Below are positions 26,926 through 36,358 of a DNA stretch of 64,000 bases, piece after piece; the stretch's first letter is position 1; each line of letters begins with the position of its first letter. The stretch spans positions 38,393 to 102,392 of the forward strand of contig WBUH01000017.1 in assembly GCA_008933805.1 (NCBI GenBank), written 5' to 3'. The notes beneath the pieces are model-generated. The model saw only the letters and a program-made list of their open reading frames with translations, searched no databases and was not told where the DNA came from. A program made the translations under genes and the position numbers. This DNA is from Bacteroidota bacterium. Lineage in GTDB: Bacteria > Bacteroidota > Bacteroidia > UBA8524.

Positions 26926-29900
26926 TTAAAAATCATAACCAAGTGAAAATTGAGTAAGGCGGTCTTTTACAACTCCGTTCTCTATACCCCAAGCAAAATC
27001 AAGACGTAAATAATAACCAAACAAACGGGTGCGAAGTCCCAAACCGGTACTGGCCACCACTGGGCTCACGGCATCGGTAAGCGTTACTACATAGGCTCCG
27101 CCGTCAACCACACGGGTGTTATAAGGCTGTTCGTTAAACGGTGACGTTCCGTACCATGCCGTACCCAAATCAAAAAAGGGCACAATCATAAAATTACGTA
27201 AATAATCGGCACGTACCGGTTTTTGGGTAACATAGGCAGCTACAGGAATTCTTACTTCTGTATTTAGTAGCGCATAGTTACTGCCGTTGCGTATGTTTTG
27301 TATAAACCCGCGCAAGCTGTTGGCCTGCATTTGATACAGGTATTGGCTTCCTTTTCCGCGAGAAATAGTACTGTTATAAGAAGGCCCTAGCCAGTTTTCT
27401 ACACCGCCTATGTAATACTGCATTTTGGTAGCACCTACCGAGGCATTGGCCGTAAACCGTGTAGCCCAGATAATCTTGTGATGAAGTTTAACGTATTTGC
27501 GATAGTCAAGCCCCAAGTTTATCATTTGGCGGTTATTGCCGCTAACCCCTTGGTACAACTCGCCAAACAGTTTAAAGCGTGAACCGTAGGGCAGGTTGAT
27601 GTCGATATTTTTAGTGTTGTCAAACACTAACTCTGCTTTGGTAGCTATCCAGTTGTAATAAAAATCAGGTGTACTTAGCGAAGCGCTATCAGTACCTAAC
27701 ACAACGTTACGGTCTTGCCTGCCCAGCAAGTGCAAGCGCAGCGAGGCGGTTTCGTTAAAAGGCAGTTTAGCGGCCACACGACCTTCGTTAATTAATTGGC
27801 GGCTGATAGTAGGGCCGTCGTTCCTACGCGATTGACGGAAAAACGAAGCCTCCCAATTAATAGGGTGCTTGCGGTTTTGGTAGTCAATAAAATAATCACT
27901 TCCGGTTAGTGAGAACGGAAAACGTACCCCTGCACTTACACGGTGGTTGCCCAATAAATCACTAATGGCCGTTTTAACTTGGAACACAAGGTTCATATTG
28001 GCAAACGGACTTGGCCCTTGTCCGTTGGTATTCAGGTGGTAATAAGTGTGTAAAATGCTGTTGTCAATCTGCGATACATAGTAATCTGGGAACATGGCCG
28101 TGAAAAAGTTACCTGTTACGGCATTTTCTTGCAGCGCACTACCGCTTTTGGCCTTGCGGTTAAGTATATAATCAGCAGGGAAACGGGTTTGGAAAAAGTA
28201 TTTTCCTGTATCAACCGGCAATTTATCAACCGAGTCTTTGGGCACTATGGTAAAATTGGCTTGCTCTACTACGATGTCTTCTTCTTTCTTCTCGGGAGGG
28301 ACAACAATAGATGTTTCAGGAGGAATATCCCCGTAAAAGTAGTTCATCTCCGTTTCAAGCCTGTAACCCGTGGGTACAATGTTTATGTATTCCGCATCGG
28401 CTTCAACCTCTTCTGATATATTGGTTTCAAAAATCTGATAGCGGTCATTAAACATTAGCAGGTTGTATTCAGCATCGTCGGTACTGGCAAGGTCGCGCCC
28501 TAAAATATTGCGTTTGTAGTTGGTAAGCGGATAATACCGGTAAGAATTGGCAAACGTATTGGCAGCGTCAATCGATACGATGGTGCTATCCGTAGTTGAG
28601 TACGTTTTGCCGTTGATGATAACACTTTGCAACGAGCCAGTAGGGAGTAATATTTTACTGTGCAACGTATCAATACGGCCATTGGCGTATTTTATAAAAG
28701 CGCGCCCTTCTTTAAACACCACAGTATCTTTACAAGCATAGGCATTATAAATACCACTGATGTCAGACACAAACGAATAGAAACCAGGTAGGTAAAACAC
28801 GGGTTGCATTTCGTTTATCTCAGGGGTATTGGTAATGCGTTTCAGTACGTTGTTTTTAGTAGTGTAGTTATACAAAAACACATCAAAACTGCCTTCGTAA
28901 TCAGCGTCCTTCAAAAAGCTGGGACTAAACGATAAAGTATCGTACGGACGGTTAGAGCTGAATATCAACTGCGATTGGTCAGCATTAAAACGCGGCCATA
29001 AATCGTCAAAAATATCATCCGTCAGTTGGGTGAGTGCTTCACTGGTTAAATCGTACAGATACAAATCTGTTTGACCGTTTTTAATGGCCGAAATCAGCAG
29101 CGTATTATTATCCGCAAAGTCATAGCTCAACACTTGGTCTATCTTGTCAGAGATAACGTAGCGTTGGGTTATTTTTTCATTGGCATCAATCTTCACAAGG
29201 CGGGTTTTGCCACGTTCGTAATAAAGCACCCCTATGTTTTTTCCGCCGGGTTCCCATGCAAGCACAGGGTAGTTGTAGTTAATTACCTGGTACCCTTCGT
29301 GCTTACCGCCTGTAAAAATGGTCGATTCTTTCTTATCCCGCTTATCGTATATCTTCACCTGCCAATACCCGTTTTTGTTCATCACAAACGCCACCCTTTT
29401 ACCGTTGGGGTGTGTTTTTAGTTGGGTATGGGGATAGCCTGAAACCTTATCGGGAATGTTCAGCAGTTTGCGGGGCACTTCGCGTTCGTTCTCACTATCC
29501 TTATATTTCTTTTCGTAATGTGCCAGCCAATCGTTTATCAATGCACTGCCGGATATGCCCAATACAAAATTAAAAGCACCCTCATAGCCTTTGCTAAGGC
29601 GGGTATAGTGCAATATTTCAGAAATGTATTTATCGCCGTATTTATCGCCTATGTAATTCCAAATACTATGGCCTGCTACAATAGCATCTTCCTCGCTCAG
29701 CCAGTTAAAATTTTTGTATTTACCTGATAAAATACCATCGCGAACGCGGCTATCAATATCCGTGTCCCAAGGGTTGGCTGCGTAAGCCGTTAAGCCTTTA
29801 AAAAACCACGACGGCAAAAACAATAAGCTTGACGATTGTACCCGCTCTTGTATAGTGTTGCCATAAATCATCTCACTAAGTATAATTTCGGCAATACCGC

Positions 29901-30321
29901 GTTTTATTTGTTGCTCAAAATTGGCGTGGGTTCCGTCGTACCAAGCAATCACTTTATTATCTACCACATAGGTGTAGCCGCCCACATTGTATAACTGTTC
30001 TTGTAGTCCGGTATTGCTTTGGCGCAGGTCTTCAATGGTGTTAAAAACAATAATTTCAACCTTACCGCCTACACGGTACGAGAACAGGTTTTCAATATCG
30101 CTGATGTTTTCCTCTGCCGTTTCGCGGGCAAATTCAGCAAGGTTTTTCCCACCTTGATAATAAAAGGCGTCAACGTTTTCGGTACTAAGTACCTGCCAAT
30201 CGAAGTTTTTAAACGGAAGGCGGTTTTGACCGAAAGTGGTATTTACTCCTTGCGCCTTTGCAGACCCGAAGGCGATGAATAAAACAATAGATATATATAT
30301 ACTTCGCAAAGGAATGGACAT
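26926..30321 (-). CDS. Pseudo-peptidase / TolB-like propeller / outer-membrane beta-barrel fusion
   Basis: This 1131-residue protein has a signal peptide (about 1-23). Residues ~30-270 resemble the MA-like gluzincin peptidase region, but where an active member has HExxH this one reads AEIILSEM, so catalysis is unlikely. Residues ~290-620 contain PD40/TolB-like propeller blades (AWEPGGKNIGVLYY, PRFNADQSQLIFSSNRP). The C-terminal ~350 residues look like an outer-membrane barrel with Omp85-like features (YYIGGVENWLGPSYN, then LRGF and VPFFDLGTAWYG) and end in an aromatic residue. Large Bacteroidota proteins annotated as TolB-like share this layout. The function is unknown. A TAAGTTTG box (minus strand, 30337-30330) ends 8 nt before the ATG. 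Confidence 0.8.
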   Translation of the reverse strand: MSIPLRSIYISIVLFIAFGSAKAQGVNTTFGQNRLPFKNFDWQVLSTENVDAFYYQGGKNLAEFARETAEENISDIENLFSYRVGGKVEIIVFNTIEDLRQSNTGLQEQLYNVGGYTYVVDNKVIAWYDGTHANFEQQIKRGIAEIILSEMIYGNTIQERVQSSSLLFLPSWFFKGLTAYAANPWDTDIDSRVRDGILSGKYKNFNWLSEEDAIVAGHSIWNYIGDKYGDKYISEILHYTRLSKGYEGAFNFVLGISGSALINDWLAHYEKKYKDSENEREVPRKLLNIPDKVSGYPHTQLKTHPNGKRVAFVMNKNGYWQVKIYDKRDKKESTIFTGGKHEGYQVINYNYPVLAWEPGGKNIGVLYYERGKTRLVKIDANEKITQRYVISDKIDQVLSYDFADNNTLLISAIKNGQTDLYLYDLTSEALTQLTDDIFDDLWPRFNADQSQLIFSSNRPYDTLSFSPSFLKDADYEGSFDVFLYNYTTKNNVLKRITNTPEINEMQPVFYLPGFYSFVSDISGIYNAYACKDTVVFKEGRAFIKYANGRIDTLHSKILLPTGSLQSVIINGKTYSTTDSTIVSIDAANTFANSYRYYPLTNYKRNILGRDLASTDDAEYNLLMFNDRYQIFETNISEEVEADAEYINIVPTGYRLETEMNYFYGDIPPETSIVVPPEKKEEDIVVEQANFTIVPKDSVDKLPVDTGKYFFQTRFPADYILNRKAKSGSALQENAVTGNFFTAMFPDYYVSQIDNSILHTYYHLNTNGQGPSPFANMNLVFQVKTAISDLLGNHRVSAGVRFPFSLTGSDYFIDYQNRKHPINWEASFFRQSRRNDGPTISRQLINEGRVAAKLPFNETASLRLHLLGRQDRNVVLGTDSASLSTPDFYYNWIATKAELVFDNTKNIDINLPYGSRFKLFGELYQGVSGNNRQMINLGLDYRKYVKLHHKIIWATRFTANASVGATKMQYYIGGVENWLGPSYNSTISRGKGSQYLYQMQANSLRGFIQNIRNGSNYALLNTEVRIPVAAYVTQKPVRADYLRNFMIVPFFDLGTAWYGTSPFNEQPYNTRVVDGGAYVVTLTDAVSPVVASTGLGLRTRLFGYYLRLDFAWGIENGVVKDRLTQFSLGYDF

Positions 30322-30441
30322 GCTAATAGCAAACTTACTTATTTTATAAGTATAAACTGTTTATGGGGGCAAATTGTTGTAGTAAACGCAATTTTATAGA
30401 CATACGGTTGTAGCAGAAACAACTATTTTTGAACCCTGTTT

Positions 30442-31083
30442 ATGAAGGTAAAATACTTTACGTTTAATTTTTTTGGTGAGAACACCTACGTGTTGTACGA
30501 TGAAACGGGTGAGTGTGTGATTGTTGACCCAGGATGTTATACCGCCGAAGAAGAAATGGCTCTTGCGGGGTTTATTGAAGAAATGCAGCTTACCCCTGTT
30601 AAATTACTTAATACACATTGCCATATCGACCATATTTTGGGAAATGATTTTGTGGCAAGAAAATACGGACTAGAGCTGTATTGCCATCCATACGAGATAG
30701 ATTGGTTAACCCAAGCACCCCATTACGGTTTGGCAATGTACAATGTACGGGTAACTCCTTCGCCGCAGCCTGCCGGATTTTTAGAGGAAGGTGATATAGT
30801 AACGTTTGGAAATACAGAGCTGCAGGTATTGTTTGCCCCCGGTCACTCGGTGGGTAGTATTGTGTTTTATGATGCAGCGAGTAAAAAGGCAATTGTGGGC
30901 GATGTTATTTTTAACCGCAGTGTTGGCCGTACTGATTTACCGGGTGGTAATACCCAAACGCTAATGCAGTCTATCAAAACAAAAATATACACCCTGCCCG
31001 ATGATACGGTGTTGTACCCCGGTCACATGGAGCCGACGACGGTAGGAGAGGAGAAGTTATACAATCCCTTTGTGAGAGGATAA
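30442..31083 (+). CDS. MBL-fold metallo-hydrolase (glyoxalase II-like)
   Basis: This 213-residue protein is of the metallo-beta-lactamase fold. The metal-binding motif is NTHCHIDHILGN (HxHxDH, near residues 55-63), with further ligands in APGHSVGS, IVGDVIF and YPGHMEPT near the C-terminus. It resembles hydroxyacylglutathione hydrolase-like enzymes, but many such proteins act on other thioesters or persulfides and the substrate is not known. A TATTTTTG box (30424-30431) lies 10 nt before the ATG. A strong bidirectional terminator follows. Confidence 0.9.
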   Translation: MKVKYFTFNFFGENTYVLYDETGECVIVDPGCYTAEEEMALAGFIEEMQLTPVKLLNTHCHIDHILGNDFVARKYGLELYCHPYEIDWLTQAPHYGLAMYNVRVTPSPQPAGFLEEGDIVTFGNTELQVLFAPGHSVGSIVFYDAASKKAIVGDVIFNRSVGRTDLPGGNTQTLMQSIKTKIYTLPDDTVLYPGHMEPTTVGEEKLYNPFVRG

Positions 31084-31100
31084 ACCAAGCACTATAAAAG

Positions 31101-31137
31101 AAAAAGCCCGAAAGAGATTCTCTTTCGGGCTTTTTTT
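31101..31137. terminator. Bidirectional rho-independent terminator
   Basis: An 11-bp GC-rich stem (31106-31116 with 31120-31130) extended by A/T runs on both sides, between the convergent MBL and porV genes. It can serve both strands. Confidence 0.9.
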
Positions 31138-31154
31138 ATACGGTAACCGAAGCA

Positions 31155-32357
31155 TTATTTGGTTTCGGTGTTGTTTTGAGATTTAAAGGCATCCAAGTTA
31201 AAGTGCAAGGTAAACCTAAGTGTGTTTTGTAAGGGGTGGCGTTGTTGTATTGGAGCAAGGTAAGCTGCATCTATACCAAACACCTTGTATTTAATACCCA
31301 CACCAAAGGTTAAGTATTTACGGTTACCCTTATCAGGGTGTTCGTAAAAGAAACCCATACGGGCCGCCAACAATTTATCGTACCAATATTCTACACCGGC
31401 ACCAATGTTAATTTCTTGAAGTTCTTCTTTAAAACCGTTTGGAGCATCGGTAAATGATTGCAACATACCTTGAATAACTGGCACATTCGGGTCTTTACCT
31501 TTTAGGATGATGGGCTTGCCATCAGGTCCTATTTTAGCAGTACCGTTGGGGTTACGGTCATATACAGGGTTGCTGGGTATCAACAATTTATTAAAGTCAA
31601 GCAAAAAGCCTACATCATTGTGTTCGTCAACAATGTACTTAGCATAACCGCCTATTTTAAGGTTTGTAGGAATGAATTGACGGTTGGCAGTGGTTGAATA
31701 AGTGATTTTGTTACCGATGTTAGAAATGTTGGCACCAAAAGCGTACTCAAGTTTTTTACCTTCAATTTTGGTACTGCGCCTGTAATAGGCCGATACGTCA
31801 GCCGCACCTGCAACACCTGAGTTTGAAGTAGCACCGCTTTGTTGCAAGCCACCTGTAAGGTTTGAGTAGATAAAACGACCCGTTACACCCATTGAGAAGT
31901 ATTTTGAAAGCTGGGTGGCATAGGTTACATCTACTGCAAACTCATTGGGGTTGAATGAACCTAATGAGTTACCCTGTATATCAGTAAAGTTGATAGTACC
32001 CAATGAAAAATAGCGCAATGAAGCAGCCATAGTGCTTCGGCTGTTAATACGGCCATATCCTGTAAAATACAAGAAGTTTACGTCGTTTACCAATTGGCGC
32101 AGCCACGGGGTAACACCTGTTGATACACCACCTTTGTCTTGAATAAAAGCATACTTAGAGGGGTTCCAATGGGTTGAGTTTGCATCGGGGGTGAGGGCAA
32201 CGCCCGCATCACCCAATGCACCCGAACGTGCATCAGTACTTATAAGCAAAAAGGGTACTGTGGTAGTTATAACAGTACGGTTTGTAAATTGGCCCTGAGC
32301 AAATGCCGGAGCAGCAAGCACAAGTAACAAAGCTCCGGAGATTAGTTTTTTAATCAT
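31155..32357 (-). CDS. porV: T9SS outer-membrane protein PorV
   Basis: This 400-residue outer-membrane barrel has a signal peptide (about 1-20, ending AFAQ). It has the PorV pattern near the N-terminus (VPFLLISTDARSGALGDAGVALTPDANSTHWNPSKYAF, FadL-like fold) and RYFSLGTINFTD. PorV shuttles T9SS clients from the translocon to the PorU sortase. ATG 32357 is preferred to an upstream in-frame start at 32381. A TATATTTG box (minus strand, 32386-32379) lies 21 nt before it. It follows porU on the same strand after a 47-nt gap, an order common in Bacteroidota. Confidence 0.93.
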   Translation of the reverse strand: MIKKLISGALLLVLAAPAFAQGQFTNRTVITTTVPFLLISTDARSGALGDAGVALTPDANSTHWNPSKYAFIQDKGGVSTGVTPWLRQLVNDVNFLYFTGYGRINSRSTMAASLRYFSLGTINFTDIQGNSLGSFNPNEFAVDVTYATQLSKYFSMGVTGRFIYSNLTGGLQQSGATSNSGVAGAADVSAYYRRSTKIEGKKLEYAFGANISNIGNKITYSTTANRQFIPTNLKIGGYAKYIVDEHNDVGFLLDFNKLLIPSNPVYDRNPNGTAKIGPDGKPIILKGKDPNVPVIQGMLQSFTDAPNGFKEELQEINIGAGVEYWYDKLLAARMGFFYEHPDKGNRKYLTFGVGIKYKVFGIDAAYLAPIQQRHPLQNTLRFTLHFNLDAFKSQNNTETK

Positions 32358-32404
32358 TCCTACAAAAATTCTAATTGGCAAATATATTATTTAGCCCTAC
32401 AATC

Positions 32405-35400
32405 TTATTTAATTAATACCATTTTCTCTGTTTGTTCAACGGTATCGTTTCCACAACGCACTTTCACCCTGAATAAGTATAATCCTTGTGAAATATTATT
32501 GCCATAATCATTGGCTATATCCCACTCAAGCCCGTCAACATTGGCGCTTGCATTTGGTATTACCGTATTCATGCTTTTTAATAATTGTCCGTTTAAAGTG
32601 TATATCTCTATATCAACGGTCAACTCTTTACCTTGTTTGTTGTGTTCAAAATAAAAGGTGGTTTTATCAGTAAAGGGGTTCGGGTAGTTCATCAAACGTT
32701 TGATAGCCAGTTTTTCAGAGTTTTCAACCACAAACTCGGTATATCCTTCTGCTGAGTTATTGTAAACGTCCCATACTTTTACTTTAATGCTGTGCAAACC
32801 TTCGCTCAGTCCGCTTAACGGATAGCGGATTTCGCCTGATTGGTAGCTGTCAAGTGTAGCTTGGTAGTAATCATTCAAAATCATCATAGAGCCACGGTCG
32901 CCATCCAATATAGCTGTTAAATCACGGCCTATACCGTTACCTGTGGTATTAATTCCGTTTAAGTCGGTAACCAAAGCCAATAAGGTAGGGCTTTCATTGG
33001 TTTCACCACCAAAGCGGAAGGTAGTGTCATTCATAAACAATCGTACTGTAGGTCCTTTAACATCAACCGGAGCACCCTGTTCAGTGCCAATTACCACAAG
33101 GCTGTCGTAATATCCGTGTGCATCAATATCTGAAGTGTTTGCGTAGTAGCTTATTTTAGAACTACCCTTGCTGTAAGAAATGTCTTGGGGAACGATGAAG
33201 CTAAACTCAAACGCGCCGTTTTTCACACTGGCTTTTCCTTTGTAAATAATGTTTTTATACATACCAAAGGGTAGCTTGTTACTGGTAGGGTCGTTGGCAA
33301 GAGTTGTCAATTTGCTTTCTTTGTCAAAAACGATGGGGTAAACGATGCCGTTAAAATCGGTTAATAGGTTGCCGTTGTGGTCCTGTACTTCACCTTTAAT
33401 AGTAACTTTTGAAAGGGCTTTAGCAGTATCGCTAACGCTGCCGTTGGCAGGGGTGCCGTTAATTTCAGTCGTTACTACTTTTTGAGAAGGATAGGCCAAA
33501 GTAACAGCAGGGTCGCCCAGCAATGTAAAATTGCGGCTGTTTAGTGATAACTCTTTGTTTTTAGCGGTTCTAAACACGTCGCCTAAACGGGGAACGCGTC
33601 CATTGTGCAGTGAAAAAATGTTCTTTTCATACACAGCTCTATTAAGAATATGATTGGGGTATTGGTAAACCAATCGAACGGTGGTAAATAATGCAATACC
33701 GCCACCGTTGGGGTTTAGCAGCACTAATTCTCCTGCCGATGTTCTGCCCGGGTCGTCAAAACGGCTAAACTCGCAAGTAGCAGTAATAAACAAAGGCATG
33801 TTGTAGGGGTTGGTCCAAGCATTAATCATAGGTATATCTATAATTTGCTCGTGGGCCAAGCCTAACTCGCCACCGTGGCCGTTGTAATTAACAGTTAATG
33901 CCCCTTGGGTTACCCTTCTTGTAATTTGTTTGTTTACATCGGGGTAGCGGGTTCCGTTTCCTACAGATACTTGTTTAAAAGCATCTAAGTATATCTTATC
34001 AGTGTTATAGTTACGAAAATCTTTTTCTACAATGCCTGAAAAGGTTTGACCGTCTTTAAAGTGCTCGTTACCATCTTCATCATCGGCAATAAAACACACT
34101 TCATTTCTCCAGCTGCCAAAGCTTTTGTTGTTGGTGTAGCGTATTACTTTATCAACCATTTGTTGGGCTTGCTCGGCCGTTTGTACGGGGAACCTTCCTA
34201 CTCCAATATCACTGGTTTCATCAGGCCCGCCATTTTCATCCCATTCACCCTCGCTGTCATCCATGTGGGTAAAGAAATCGTCTGAACAATATGAATACAC
34301 AGGACTGTGTATGTTTCTGCTTTGGTAGGTGGGCACAAAATTGGTATTCTTTGCCAATCGGTCTTTATAATCGTACGATGCATCACCGAACATTAATAAG
34401 TAACGGATACTGTCTGTTTGGCCGGGACGGTCGTAAAACATTTTCAAAAAGTTACGGATAGCACTCACATCCTGCTTCCCCGATGAAAATTCATTATACA
34501 CTTGTTGTGGAGTTACCACCACGGTATTCAGTCCGTCAAAATCTTTGTGGTGTTCAGCCAGTTTTTCAGCAGCCTTTAAAAAGTCAGGGTGGGCAACAAT
34601 AACCATTTCAACATTGCGCAACCCGTGCAGGTTTTGGTTTTCAACAGCAGTTATGGCTTCGGGGCGTAAAAGGGTGGCATCGTCAAAGGCAACAAACGTG
34701 CGCAGTTTCTTAGTTTCTAAGGTAAAACGCCGTTGTTGTCCGTTTTTTCTGTGGGTTTGTCGTTGAGCATTTATGGGTGAGGTAACTTCCCAGATAGAAA
34801 TGTTTTGACCGTTATCGTCAAAAACAAACTCGGTTAGGTTAGCACCGCCTATATTTTTATTGTCACGAATGATAACTTGCCCTCCACCGTTAAAACGCAT
34901 TTGGCGGCGTGCAGCAATCTCAAAAAAGTTGAGCCATGCAGTGCAAGTAGGAGCAGGTTTATTAAGCGAGTAACGAAGATTAAGTGTATTACCGGTTACA
35001 AAAAATGAACCTTCGGTAGTGTCGGGAGTATCAATATAGTTGCCTTCGTAGCTAAAGGTAATACCATCAATAAGGTGATTCAATACCGGTTGACCGTTAC
35101 AAGTGGTAAACACCGACATATTAACGGGAGTGCGTCCGATAACTTGTGAACGCATTTTTACAGGTTGGGCAATATCAAGGTCGGGTATTTCAAACGAGTA
35201 GTCGTACGAAAGTACCTTATCAAACTTTTCGCCAAACCATTCCCTGCCTGATTCTAAAAGGTTTTCTAAATCCTTTTCCTGAAAATAAAGCACATCACAG
35301 GTTGTAGAGGTATTAGTTGGTGTACCTGCATCTTCAGCTTGGTCGGCAATCCTTTTTCCGCCGGCAGCACCCACGGTTATATAGTAGTAGTTGCGGTCAG

Positions 35401-36235
35401 CATATTTGTGCGGGCGGTGTTTATACTTTAATGTAGTATAGTCAAACTCCCATACGTTTGGTCCTTCGGCATAAAACAGCAGGTAGTCGTTTCCGTCAAA
35501 CTTTCCGTTTTGATTAAAATCTTTTACTTCAATTGGGTTCTCAACCAAATCATCGTTTTTAGTACCCAAATTAGACTGAGGGAGCATACCGCCGCCGTTA
35601 CCATATAAACGAACAGCAGTAATGTCAGCACCGTTTGCATCCAACCCGGCATCGGCCAGTTGTGAAACTGTAACCCTGTGCACGCCTTCCTTAGCAACCG
35701 TTACCTTGGCCCATTTTCCGCTTGCCAGCACTGAGTTTTCCGCCCAGGTATAAGCAGCCGCAGTGGTAGCTTCTAATGAAGGTGTAGCGGTGAGCGTTAT
35801 AGTAAATGATGTGATTTTCTTTACCTCGCCTGTACTATTATCTACCACCAACGGAATGAACAGCAAGCGACCTGCCGGTTTTCTGTTGAGTGTTAAATAA
35901 TAAATAGTAGGGGTAAACTTATCAGGTGCATCAGCAGGGTTGATGGCCGCAAGTTCTTCGGGCAACAACGGCGCAGTTTCATAAGCCGTCAGTTCTGCCG
36001 ATACTTTTGCAGGGTAATCCAACTCAAAGATATGAGAATACGATGGGGTAGGCGAGGCAACATTTTGCAAACTTGCGTTATCAAAGGTTATGTAAGGCTT
36101 ACCTTCTTGCCCTTCAGCGGGTTTCACCACATGCCAGTTTATAGTTTGGCTAATGGTAAATACCTTCTGAGCTTGAGCAGAACTCAAGAAAAGGGCAATA
36201 AAAATTAACAAAAACTGTATTTTTAAAGTCTTCAT
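32405..36235 (-). CDS. porU: T9SS C-terminal signal peptidase/sortase PorU
   Basis: This 1276-residue cell-surface C25-family protease removes the sorting domain of T9SS clients and attaches them to the surface. It has a signal peptide (about 1-22), an N-terminal propeptide-like region, and a gingipain-like caspase-hemoglobinase fold. The His/Cys dyad is preserved: His in NYNGHGGELG (H787) and Cys in ITATCEFSRF (C821), 34 residues apart. Ig-like domains follow, and the C-terminal ~85 residues form a sorting-type domain (MNYPNPFTDKTTFYF), which PorU is known to retain. ATG 36235 is chosen; a longer frame to 36367 has a non-signal extension and crosses the divergent promoter. A TACCTTTG box lies 74 nt upstream. 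Confidence 0.95.
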   Translation of the reverse strand: MKTLKIQFLLIFIALFLSSAQAQKVFTISQTINWHVVKPAEGQEGKPYITFDNASLQNVASPTPSYSHIFELDYPAKVSAELTAYETAPLLPEELAAINPADAPDKFTPTIYYLTLNRKPAGRLLFIPLVVDNSTGEVKKITSFTITLTATPSLEATTAAAYTWAENSVLASGKWAKVTVAKEGVHRVTVSQLADAGLDANGADITAVRLYGNGGGMLPQSNLGTKNDDLVENPIEVKDFNQNGKFDGNDYLLFYAEGPNVWEFDYTTLKYKHRPHKYADRNYYYITVGAAGGKRIADQAEDAGTPTNTSTTCDVLYFQEKDLENLLESGREWFGEKFDKVLSYDYSFEIPDLDIAQPVKMRSQVIGRTPVNMSVFTTCNGQPVLNHLIDGITFSYEGNYIDTPDTTEGSFFVTGNTLNLRYSLNKPAPTCTAWLNFFEIAARRQMRFNGGGQVIIRDNKNIGGANLTEFVFDDNGQNISIWEVTSPINAQRQTHRKNGQQRRFTLETKKLRTFVAFDDATLLRPEAITAVENQNLHGLRNVEMVIVAHPDFLKAAEKLAEHHKDFDGLNTVVVTPQQVYNEFSSGKQDVSAIRNFLKMFYDRPGQTDSIRYLLMFGDASYDYKDRLAKNTNFVPTYQSRNIHSPVYSYCSDDFFTHMDDSEGEWDENGGPDETSDIGVGRFPVQTAEQAQQMVDKVIRYTNNKSFGSWRNEVCFIADDEDGNEHFKDGQTFSGIVEKDFRNYNTDKIYLDAFKQVSVGNGTRYPDVNKQITRRVTQGALTVNYNGHGGELGLAHEQIIDIPMINAWTNPYNMPLFITATCEFSRFDDPGRTSAGELVLLNPNGGGIALFTTVRLVYQYPNHILNRAVYEKNIFSLHNGRVPRLGDVFRTAKNKELSLNSRNFTLLGDPAVTLAYPSQKVVTTEINGTPANGSVSDTAKALSKVTIKGEVQDHNGNLLTDFNGIVYPIVFDKESKLTTLANDPTSNKLPFGMYKNIIYKGKASVKNGAFEFSFIVPQDISYSKGSSKISYYANTSDIDAHGYYDSLVVIGTEQGAPVDVKGPTVRLFMNDTTFRFGGETNESPTLLALVTDLNGINTTGNGIGRDLTAILDGDRGSMMILNDYYQATLDSYQSGEIRYPLSGLSEGLHSIKVKVWDVYNNSAEGYTEFVVENSEKLAIKRLMNYPNPFTDKTTFYFEHNKQGKELTVDIEIYTLNGQLLKSMNTVIPNASANVDGLEWDIANDYGNNISQGLYLFRVKVRCGNDTVEQTEKMVLIK

Positions 36236-36358
36236 GTTGTAACTTGCAAGTTGAACAATATTTTTTATAAATAAAGCGTTAAATGTGATGTTGCAATAAC
36301 GTATAATTGCAAAGGTATAGTATGACGTTTTTACACACATAAGATACATACGATATAT
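36236..36358. promoter_or_regulatory. Divergent promoter region of porU and the porP/sprF-gldJ unit
   Basis: The 123-nt intergenic region between porU (minus) and the PorP/SprF-family gene (plus) is AT-rich. On the minus strand it carries TACCTTTG (36317-36310) for porU. I do not see a clean -7 box for the plus direction. Co-regulation of the two arms is plausible from the layout only. Confidence 0.45.
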
